Of a stretch of DNA of 13,002 nucleotides, positions 7,611-13,002 are shown piece by piece. This stretch comes from Bacillota bacterium (GTDB taxonomy: Bacteria; Bacillota; Clostridia; Lachnospirales; Lachnospiraceae): positions 1-13,002 of the forward strand of contig JAEZVF010000021.1 of assembly GCA_023443225.1 (NCBI GenBank). Reading direction: 5' to 3'. The notes beneath the pieces are model-generated. The model saw nothing but the letters and a program-made list of their open reading frames with translations. It had not been told where the DNA came from and ran no database searches. A program made the position numbers and the translations under genes. Position 1 is the stretch's first letter, and each line of letters starts with the position of its first letter.

Positions 7611-8206
7611 CTAGGAATACGAAACTGCTGAACAAGACCGATTAACTGCCCCGACAGAACCACTGTTAGTAATGAGTATATCAAACGTGATAGTGGAATG
7701 TAGCTAATCGATAAAAACAACACAAGCAAATCACTAATCAAATAAATCCACTGGATATTCCTATGGAACAGGTGAGATAGACTCATTGCCAACGCATCAT
7801 CCCCTCCCGGCGCACCTCCGGCACGAACACTTAATCCTGCACCTACACCGACAAACAATGCACCTAATATAGATGCTAAAAGCGGGAGGTCGACAAGCTG
7901 AGGCCACAAGGGTGTAAACTGTTCAAAGATTAAGTAAAACAGTGAAAATCCACCACCAGCAATGAGCGAATAGCCGATGAACTCTCGGCCAAGTGTTTTC
8001 CAACCCAACAGATAACAGGAGATGTTCAAAATTAATCCAGAAATCGCCGGGGATAAGTCAAGCCAATGGTGGAGCAGCAGCGTCATGCCTAGTACACCGC
8101 CTTCAGTCACTCCTGATATGGAGTGGACGTTGTATACACCGAATGCTTGGATTGCACTTCCGAGCAAGGCGATTGCACAAGACTTTTTTTTAAGCCGCGA
8201 ATACAT
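7592..8206 (-). CDS. YitT-type integral membrane protein, short form
   Basis: Integral membrane protein of 204 residues with about five or six hydrophobic segments, resembling the YitT/DUF161 family. Typical elements are an N-terminal LLGSAIQAFGVYNV helix and the glycine-rich GAGLSVRAGGAPGGDDALA loop in the second half. The C-terminal soluble DUF2179 domain found in full-length YitT proteins (about 280 residues) is absent, and the protein ends in a basic QFRIPRKKALP tail. I prefer ATG at 8206, because AAAGGA at 8221-8216 lies 9 nt upstream and the family usually begins just before this helix. Earlier starts (ATG 8224, TTG 8245) lack good ribosome binding sites. The stop lies 8 nt from that of trmO, and the promoter is near-consensus. 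The transported substrate, if any, is unknown for the family. Confidence 0.85.
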   Translation of the reverse strand: MYSRLKKKSCAIALLGSAIQAFGVYNVHSISGVTEGGVLGMTLLLHHWLDLSPAISGLILNISCYLLGWKTLGREFIGYSLIAGGGFSLFYLIFEQFTPLWPQLVDLPLLASILGALFVGVGAGLSVRAGGAPGGDDALAMSLSHLFHRNIQWIYLISDLLVLFLSISYIPLSRLIYSLLTVVLSGQLIGLVQQFRIPRKKALP

Positions 8207-8259
8207 AATAACAAATCCTTTCATTGGTACTTCATTTATAATCAAAATGGTATCCGATG

Positions 8260-8288
8260 ATTATAATATGAATACAGAGTTAAGTCAA
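8260..8288 (-). promoter_or_regulatory. Near-consensus promoter of the YitT-type gene
   Basis: On the minus strand, TTGACT (8288-8283) and TATAAT (8265-8260) with a 17-bp spacer. The predicted start is near 8253, giving a leader of about 47 nt to the preferred ATG at 8206. Confidence 0.82.
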
Positions 8289-8291
8289 TCT

Positions 8292-8316
8292 ATTACAGGA
8301 ATCCAAATATTGTAAT
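8292..8316. promoter_or_regulatory. ATTACA-N13-TGTAAT inverted repeat in the divergent control region
   Basis: Perfect 6-bp arms separated by 13 bp, placed just upstream of the -35 box of the YitT-type gene and between the two divergent promoters. Another TGTAA occurs at 8321-8325. It is a possible operator or activator site for one or both genes; function is inferred from symmetry and position only. Confidence 0.3.
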
Positions 8317-8331
8317 CCACTGTAACTAAAA

Positions 8332-8347
8332 ATAAAATGCATTTTAT
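8332..8347. promoter_or_regulatory. Perfect 16-bp palindrome upstream of the MpsC-type gene
   Basis: ATAAAATGCATTTTAT is fully self-complementary and ends 2 bp before the -35 box (8350-8355) of the downstream promoter. The placement suits a dimeric regulator that could act on this promoter. There is no T run for a terminator. Confidence 0.45.
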
Positions 8348-8349
8348 GA

Positions 8350-8378
8350 TTGACAATATTTTTATATAATGATAATAT
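8350..8378 (+). promoter_or_regulatory. Promoter of the MpsC-type gene
   Basis: A consensus -35 TTGACA (8350-8355) is followed after 17 bp by TAATAT (8373-8378). A TATAAT at 8365-8370 is too close to this -35 to pair with it. The predicted leader is short, under 20 nt. Confidence 0.7.
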
Positions 8379-8401
8379 AAAGCAACATAGGTGGTGAAGA
8401 C

Positions 8402-8767
8402 ATGACGAAAGGTCAGTTAGAGGCCAAAATTAGTGAATTAGTTAGTAAATTTGAGATTGAGTATATGGGAAGAGGACCCAAGACGATAAAGACCTATATC
8501 ATTAGTGATATGATTGTCGTTCGTTTAACTGGATTCCTAAGCCCATCGGAACAAAAATTAACCGATAATCCGCAAGGAATCGAATTATTTAAAAAAGTTC
8601 GCACTTCTTTATTTGAAGGTGGAAGAGGATATTTGGAAACATTAATCATGGATGTGATCGATGTAGCCATAGTCAGCACCCACTCGGATATTAGCACAAA
8701 GACGGGCGAAAAAATAATAATAATTACGGTTGATCAGAACTTAGAAGATATCTATAAAATTAAATAA
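8402..8767 (+). CDS. DUF2294/MpsC-type small protein
   Basis: Small soluble protein of 121 residues matching the DUF2294 family, also named after MpsC of a staphylococcal membrane-potential-generating (MpsABC) system. The conserved core is visible: an N-terminal helix, YMGRGPKTIKTYIISDMIVV at 21-40, LTGFLSPSEQKL at 42-53, a helix with LFKKVRTSLFEGGRGYLE, and a last strand near 100-112 with IIIITV. There is no membrane segment or signal peptide. AGGTGG at 8389-8394 lies 7 nt upstream of ATG. It is a single-gene unit with its own promoter and a strong terminator. No MpsA or MpsB partner is encoded in the window, so a role in ion translocation is not supported here. The biochemical function of most family members is unknown. 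Confidence 0.82.
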   Translation: MTKGQLEAKISELVSKFEIEYMGRGPKTIKTYIISDMIVVRLTGFLSPSEQKLTDNPQGIELFKKVRTSLFEGGRGYLETLIMDVIDVAIVSTHSDISTKTGEKIIIITVDQNLEDIYKIK

Positions 8768-8813
8768 ATCACGGAAGACAATGCAAAAAAGAGAAATATT
8801 CTTAGTTGTAAGT

Positions 8814-8848
8814 AAGCCGATATCCAAATGGTTGGATATCGGCTTTTT
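8814..8848 (+). terminator. Strong intrinsic terminator directly upstream of purE
   Basis: Perfect 14-bp stem AAGCCGATATCCAA / TTGGATATCGGCTT (8814-8827 with 8832-8845), loop ATGG, T run 8844-8848. Its end is only 8 nt before the purE ribosome binding site AGGAGG (8857-8862). It can close the MpsC-type transcript or act as an attenuator for purE. No competing antiterminator arm was found by eye. Confidence 0.88.
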
Positions 8849-8869
8849 ATATTTTTAGGAGGAATGAAT

Positions 8870-9373
8870 ATGAGTAAAAAAGTAGCAGTAATCATGGGTA
8901 GTGATAGTGATTTACCAATTGTGAAAGGGGCAATTAACAGTCTAAAGTTATATGAGATTCCAGTGGAAGTACATGTAATGAGTGCACACAGGACTCCGGA
9001 ATTAGCATGTGAATTTGCAAAAAAAGCAAGAGATAATGGGTTTGGTGTAATTATTGCAGCTGCTGGTATGGCTGCTCATCTTGCAGGAGTTTTAGCTGCA
9101 CATACTACTCTTCCGGTAATCGGAATCCCTTGCAAATCATCATCCTTTGATGGCTTGGATGCGCTGTTGTCGACAGTACAGATGCCAAAAGGAATACCGG
9201 TTGCAACGGTAGCAGTGGACGGGGCAGATAATGCAGGAATCTTGGCAGCACAGATACTAGGAGTATATGACGAAGGTATCGCCGAAAAGCTATTAAAAGT
9301 AAAGAAGAAAATGTCAGATGATGTCATTGAAAAAGATGAAAAGCTACAGGTGGAGATATGGTACAAAATGTAA
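8870..9373 (+). CDS. purE: N5-carboxyaminoimidazole ribonucleotide mutase (PurE, class I)
   Basis: Purine biosynthesis enzyme that converts N5-CAIR to CAIR in the cytoplasm; the family forms octamers. The protein has 167 residues, close to the usual length. Visible motifs are MGSDSDLP at 9-16, MSAHRTP at 38-43 with the catalytic histidine H40, AAGMAAHLAGVLAA at about 64-77, and GLDALLSTVQMPKGIPVATVAV at about 95-116. The pattern is that of class I PurE. I chose ATG at 8870 because AGGAGG at 8857-8862 is 7 nt upstream. An ATG at 8828 lies inside the terminator loop, and the ATG at 8864 is only 1 nt from the site. No other pur gene is in the window, and it is followed 21 nt later by a DUF4914-type gene, an unusual partner. 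No separate promoter was found between the upstream terminator and this start. Confidence 0.95.
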   Translation: MSKKVAVIMGSDSDLPIVKGAINSLKLYEIPVEVHVMSAHRTPELACEFAKKARDNGFGVIIAAAGMAAHLAGVLAAHTTLPVIGIPCKSSSFDGLDALLSTVQMPKGIPVATVAVDGADNAGILAAQILGVYDEGIAEKLLKVKKKMSDDVIEKDEKLQVEIWYKM

Positions 9374-9394
9374 AAAAGAATGTGAGGTAATCCT

Positions 9395-11272
9395 ATGAAT
9401 GAACATGTAAGTAAAATGAATCTGCCAAGCTATGTGCTTGATATATTAAAGGAATCAAAAGGTGTAATCATACCCAAAACAAGAGCTGAATTAGTTCATC
9501 TTGCGATGGGAAAGGAAGAAAATATAAGTTTCAATGTGGAATACGAAGTAAATGGCATAGGTAATGTGCAGGAAGCGACGATCACAAAATGTAAAAATGG
9601 AGTGGTTGTAAACTATATTGATGACTATATGAGAAGACGTGATCCAGACTGCCTGCTGGTTGGAGATAAAAAAGAAACAGACAAACCAAAATACGAGGAC
9701 ATGTATGGCAGTGATTTTGAACCATTGAGAATGGATACTTTTCAGTGGCTAAAAGGCCAGGAATTGATTTTCTTCCCCTTTAAATCAGGAGGAATTGAGT
9801 ATGGGTATGATTCCGTTTTGATTGCACCGTCAAATGCCGGTTTCTTTGCTGCTGGACTTGCCGATTTACAAGGATTTCTTAATATTGATGAGATATCGGA
9901 TGATTTTAAACCACGGGCTATCATATTCTTAGCCCCTCCTTTTCGGCATACACATTTTGATGGAAAACAAATTGTTATTCACAACCGTCTAGAAGATGTA
10001 CATGAAGTATACTCTTATAATCTATATCCCGGTCCAAGCGCTAAGAAGGGTATTTATGGTGTCCTACTTAACATTGGTGAAGAAGAAGGATGGATTACAG
10101 CTCATGCATCCACAGTAAAAGTAATTACACCATATGACAATGAAATTGTAATTATGCATGAGGGGGCTTCCGGTGGCGGTAAGAGTGAAATGATTGAAAA
10201 CATCCATAAAGAGATGGATGGTAGGGCGATACTTGGAAGGAATACTGTTTCAGGCGAAAAAAATTACATTGTATTAAGTGAAACCTGTGAGCTTCGTCCT
10301 GTTACCGATGATATGGCTTTATGCCATCCTAAAATGCAAAATGAAAGTAAGAAGCTGGTAGTTAAGGATGCGGAATCTGCATGGTTTTTAAGATTAGATA
10401 ATATCACAAGCTATGGTAGTTCACCACAGTATGAAAAGATATTGACGCAACCGGAAGAACCTTTGATTTTCTTAAATATTCAAGGGGTGCCAAATGCGAC
10501 CTGTTTGGTATGGGAGCATACTTTGGATGAAAGCGGTAAACCATGTCCCAACCCCAGAGTGATCCTACCAAGAAGATTGGTCCCGAATGCAATTGATACT
10601 CCGGTAGAAGTAGATGTGAGAAGTTTTGGTGTTCGTACTCCCGCTTGTACAAAGGAACATCCATCCTATGGTATTATGGGAATCTTCCATGTACTTCCTC
10701 CTGCATTGGCATGGTTATGGCGTTTGGTAGCTCCAAGAGGATTTAATAATCCGAGTATCATTGATTCAGCTGAAATGACAAGTGAAGGTGTAGGTTCCTA
10801 TTGGCCATTTGCAACGGGTAAGATGGTGAATCAGGCAAATTTATTGCTGGATCAGATAGTTAATTCTTCAAACACTCGATATGTTTTGATTCCAAACCAG
10901 CATATTGGCGCATATGAAGTAAGTTTCATGCCGCAATGGATAGCTAGAGAGTATATCGCTCGTCGTGGTAGTGCAAAATTCAAACCGGAACATTTAGTGG
11001 AAGCCCGTTGTTCACTTTTAGGATTTTGTCTTGATTCACTGAAAATCGATGGTCAATATATAAGAAGAGCATTTTTAAAACCGGAAACGCAGCAAGAGGT
11101 TGGGTTAGAGGGTTATGATGCAGGAGCGAAAATACTTACAGACTTTTTCAAACAGGAGTTAGTAAAGTATCATACGGAAGAGCTGAATCCTTTAGGCAGA
11201 CAGATCATAGATATGTTTTTTGAGGGAGCTTCTGTTGACGACTATATGGATTTAATTCCTATGAGATATTAA
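9395..11272 (+). CDS. DUF4914-type protein with P-loop, possible PEPCK-like nucleotide-binding fold
   Basis: Large soluble protein of 625 residues that I match to the uncharacterised DUF4914 family. A clear Walker A motif, HEGASGGGKSEMIE (255-268; K263, S264), sits near the middle after about 250 residues of family-specific N-terminal sequence. That N-terminal part includes FFPFKSGG, APPFRHTHFDGKQ and YPGPSAKKGIYGVLL. The second half contains ILPRRLVPN, GVGSYWPFATGKM and RYVLIPNQHIGAYEV. The P-loop resembles that of ATP-dependent PEP carboxykinase and HPr kinase (G.SG.GKS/T), so a kinase- or carboxykinase-like chemistry is possible but inferred. There is no signal peptide or membrane helix. 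GAGG at 9384-9387 lies 7 nt before ATG. It lies 21 nt after purE and 11 nt before a membrane protein gene, so it is in one operon with them. Its substrate is unknown. Confidence 0.82.
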   Translation: MNEHVSKMNLPSYVLDILKESKGVIIPKTRAELVHLAMGKEENISFNVEYEVNGIGNVQEATITKCKNGVVVNYIDDYMRRRDPDCLLVGDKKETDKPKYEDMYGSDFEPLRMDTFQWLKGQELIFFPFKSGGIEYGYDSVLIAPSNAGFFAAGLADLQGFLNIDEISDDFKPRAIIFLAPPFRHTHFDGKQIVIHNRLEDVHEVYSYNLYPGPSAKKGIYGVLLNIGEEEGWITAHASTVKVITPYDNEIVIMHEGASGGGKSEMIENIHKEMDGRAILGRNTVSGEKNYIVLSETCELRPVTDDMALCHPKMQNESKKLVVKDAESAWFLRLDNITSYGSSPQYEKILTQPEEPLIFLNIQGVPNATCLVWEHTLDESGKPCPNPRVILPRRLVPNAIDTPVEVDVRSFGVRTPACTKEHPSYGIMGIFHVLPPALAWLWRLVAPRGFNNPSIIDSAEMTSEGVGSYWPFATGKMVNQANLLLDQIVNSSNTRYVLIPNQHIGAYEVSFMPQWIAREYIARRGSAKFKPEHLVEARCSLLGFCLDSLKIDGQYIRRAFLKPETQQEVGLEGYDAGAKILTDFFKQELVKYHTEELNPLGRQIIDMFFEGASVDDYMDLIPMRY

Positions 11273-11283
11273 AGGATTCGCTT

Positions 11284-12492
11284 ATGGGGGATAATCATAT
11301 CAAACTACACTATAAGGACTTTGTTCCGGTTTTGTCTGGACTGATAGGATTCATAGCATTAGTTACTTCTTTTGCATATGTGTGGGCACAGGAACTATCC
11401 ATAACAAATGTCAATTTTATTTTAGAAAATGTTAGAATGGAAATATTAATCGGAAGTGTGATTACCCTGTTTGCTTCGATAATATTACCAAATGTAGCAC
11501 CCGCAGGAACTTTGGCGCCCCTTGTTGTATTGGTTCCTGCGATGAGTGTATTTGGCGTGCATCCAATGATTTTAGGGTTAACCGTCGGATTAATTGGTTT
11601 TATTGTAGTAAAAACTGGTGTATTTATGCGTTTGGTAGAGTTAGCCGGATTCACCTGTAAAACGAGTATCACACTTACATTCGGTATATCAGGAATTTGG
11701 ATGTCGATCAATAAATTATATTCTTTTTTTAGTACTAAGAAACAAATATTTGCGGCACTATTGATAATTCTAATATTTGTATATCTATTATTACTGTACT
11801 ATAAAATAAAATGGTTGGTTATTCCGGTAGTTGCTCTGGTTGTTTTCATAATTCCTTATTTATTTCATGCTGGATTTGAGTATGTACCGGTAAAGCTAAA
11901 TCTAAATTTAAGTCCCTTTTATTGGTGGGATGACATGTGGGGTATTGGTTTTGGATTTGACGTGATTACAATATTAAGAACAATTCCCTTTACACTCTTT
12001 GTTATACTATTGTGGACAATAGATACCGTATCAATTCAAACGATTCAGGAAGCAAGTTACCAATCGCAGGAGGAAATAGAGCATATTGATATACAACAGT
12101 CATTTTTGATTGTTGCTATCAGAAATACCATTGGAGCTTTCTGTGGCGGTGCTCAAACAGGATCTTTATGGAGGAGTTTTTTAATACCATTCTACATGGT
12201 CAAACGTCCTATGAAGATTGGTGCAATCTTGCTTGGTATTGGTGGAGTTATAAGCAGTCTGACCGTAGTTCCGATTCAGGTTATGTCCTATATTCCTTTG
12301 GTCTGGTCCGTATTATTATTTGGTATCTATATGCCTTTTACGTTAACAGCAATTTCAAATATTTACACGAATAAGTGTAAAAAAACAAATATTTTGATTT
12401 TTCTTTTTTCAGCCTTTGGAATTGGAATTAGCCCAATATTGACATGGATATTCTCAGTGATTTATGATAAGCTTGATAAAAAGGTTAAATAG
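11284..12492 (+). CDS. Polytopic membrane protein, DUF3360-like putative transporter
   Basis: Integral membrane protein of 402 residues with about ten or eleven hydrophobic segments. From memory it resembles DUF3360 proteins, which look distantly like SulP/NCS2-type (APC superfamily) anion or nucleobase transporters; the exact family needs a profile search. Conserved-looking segments are DFVPVLSGLIG at 12-22, ENVRMEILIGS at 48-58, PAGTLAPL at 73-80, a YWWDDMWGIGFGFD loop at 213-226, LWTIDTVSIQTIQEASY at 243-259, and GGAQTGSLWRSFLIP at 288-302. There is no cytoplasmic STAS domain. It starts 11 nt after the DUF4914-type gene, with AAGGA at 11272-11276 overlapping the previous stop and 7 nt before ATG, suggesting translational coupling. 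Transport of a substrate used or modified by the DUF4914-type protein is a reasonable guess, not shown. Confidence 0.75.
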   Translation: MGDNHIKLHYKDFVPVLSGLIGFIALVTSFAYVWAQELSITNVNFILENVRMEILIGSVITLFASIILPNVAPAGTLAPLVVLVPAMSVFGVHPMILGLTVGLIGFIVVKTGVFMRLVELAGFTCKTSITLTFGISGIWMSINKLYSFFSTKKQIFAALLIILIFVYLLLLYYKIKWLVIPVVALVVFIIPYLFHAGFEYVPVKLNLNLSPFYWWDDMWGIGFGFDVITILRTIPFTLFVILLWTIDTVSIQTIQEASYQSQEEIEHIDIQQSFLIVAIRNTIGAFCGGAQTGSLWRSFLIPFYMVKRPMKIGAILLGIGGVISSLTVVPIQVMSYIPLVWSVLLFGIYMPFTLTAISNIYTNKCKKTNILIFLFSAFGIGISPILTWIFSVIYDKLDKKVK

Positions 12493-12525
12493 ATAGATAT
12501 CATATACAAATAAAGGAGAAAGCTT

Positions 12526-12912
12526 ATGGGCGTACAGTTTTTATGCTATTCAAAATGTAGTACCTGCAAAAAAGCCAAAACATGGCTTGTGAATAATAAT
12601 ATTGAATTTGAAGAAAGACCAATAAAAGAAGATAATCCAAAAGCAGTTGAATTAAAAGAGTGGATAATAAAAAGTGGTTATCCAATTAAAAAGTTCTTTA
12701 ATACAAGTGGAAATGTATATAAGGAGTTGAATTTAAAAGACAAGCTAGCCACCATGACGGAAGGGGAACAGTTATCACTACTGGCTTCCGATGGCATGCT
12801 TGTAAAAAGACCCATTCTAGTGAAAGATGATGTAGTCTTGGTTGGATTTAAAGAAAAAGAATGGAATACTTTAATAAAGGAGACCAACTATGAAAAGTCA
12901 ATAGTAAAATAG
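12526..12912 (+). CDS. ArsC/YffB/Spx-family thioredoxin-fold protein
   Basis: Small protein of 128 residues with the ArsC-type thioredoxin fold. FLCYSKCSTCKKAKTWL at 5-21 holds a CXXC pair (C11, C14) plus C7. FFNTSG at 57-62 and VKRPILV at 93-99 with R95 are family landmarks. In E. coli ArsC an arginine lies where N59 stands here, so true arsenate reductase activity is doubtful; a thiol-disulfide or glutathione-linked reductase role, or an Spx-like regulatory role, is as likely. No arsR, arsB or acr3 gene is nearby. AAAGGAG at 12512-12518 lies 7 nt before ATG. It is the last gene of the purE unit (33 nt gap) and precedes a terminator. Confidence 0.85.
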   Translation: MGVQFLCYSKCSTCKKAKTWLVNNNIEFEERPIKEDNPKAVELKEWIIKSGYPIKKFFNTSGNVYKELNLKDKLATMTEGEQLSLLASDGMLVKRPILVKDDVVLVGFKEKEWNTLIKETNYEKSIVK

Positions 12913-12956
12913 AAAGTTCTTAGAATTATTTTTGACTAAAAAAGGGTATAGCAAAT

Positions 12957-12979
12957 AAAGCATCATTATGGTGCTTTTT
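12957..12979 (+). terminator. Intrinsic terminator closing the purE-to-ArsC-like operon
   Basis: AAAGCATCA-TTA-TGGTGCTTT forms a 9-bp stem with one G-U pair and a 3-nt loop, followed by T residues to 12979. It lies 45 nt after the last stop codon. Confidence 0.7.
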
Positions 12980-13002
12980 GAAAATTAAATATAGTTGATA
13001 GG

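Noticed and set aside
8207..8315. Plus-strand open frame across the start of the YitT-type gene and its promoter
   Set aside because: It has no ribosome binding site or recognisable protein pattern, and it lies over the better supported minus-strand gene and its promoter.
8828..8869. Longer purE start at ATG 8828, adding 14 residues
   Set aside because: This ATG is in the loop of the upstream terminator hairpin and has no ribosome binding site. AGGAGG at 8857-8862 points to ATG 8870, where the family normally begins.
8768..8869. Purine riboswitch in the purE leader
   Set aside because: The conserved purine aptamer core could not be recognised, and no arm competing with the terminator stem is visible in the 46 nt before the stem.

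Overview
The window is AT-rich, with strong AGGAGG-type ribosome binding sites, sigma-A-type promoters (TTGACA/TATAAT with 17-bp spacers) and short intergenic gaps. Together with the protein types (Cache-type chemoreceptor, streptococcal/clostridial GapN, YitT, DUF2294/MpsC) this points to a low-GC Firmicute, most likely an anaerobic Clostridia of the Lachnospiraceae type. No species is claimed. There are no rRNA, tRNA or CRISPR features and no recognisable insertion sequence.

Layout. (1) 1-1911: a methyl-accepting chemotaxis protein whose first membrane segment and start of the Cache sensor are missing, closed by a strong terminator. (2) 1948-4280: an HxlR-family regulator on the minus strand, divergent from two tandem paralogous radical SAM genes. 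The shared 200-bp region holds a good promoter for the regulator, a perfect 15-bp palindrome at its predicted transcription start, and a cluster of AGTAC repeats on the radical SAM side. (3) 4390-7583: an alpha/beta hydrolase with its own promoter, then gapN (NADPH-generating glyceraldehyde-3-phosphate dehydrogenase) and trmO (tRNA A37 methylation), the last two tightly coupled. (4) 7592-8767: a short YitT-type membrane protein on the minus strand, convergent with trmO and divergent from a small DUF2294/MpsC-type protein. Both have near-consensus promoters, and two dyads lie between them. (5) 8814-12979: purE, a DUF4914-type protein with a P-loop, a multi-spanning membrane protein resembling DUF3360, and an ArsC/YffB-like thioredoxin-fold protein. 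They are packed as one operon between two hairpin terminators, the first of which sits directly in front of the purE ribosome binding site.

How the genes may work together. gapN supplies NADPH. purE is a purine biosynthesis gene placed away from other pur genes. The least explained block is the pair of a large soluble P-loop protein and a membrane protein downstream of purE, whose spacing implies co-expression. It is the best candidate here for an undescribed system. The HxlR/tandem radical SAM module is the second: the two radical SAM proteins share a CX4CX2C cysteine motif, and their substrate is unknown.
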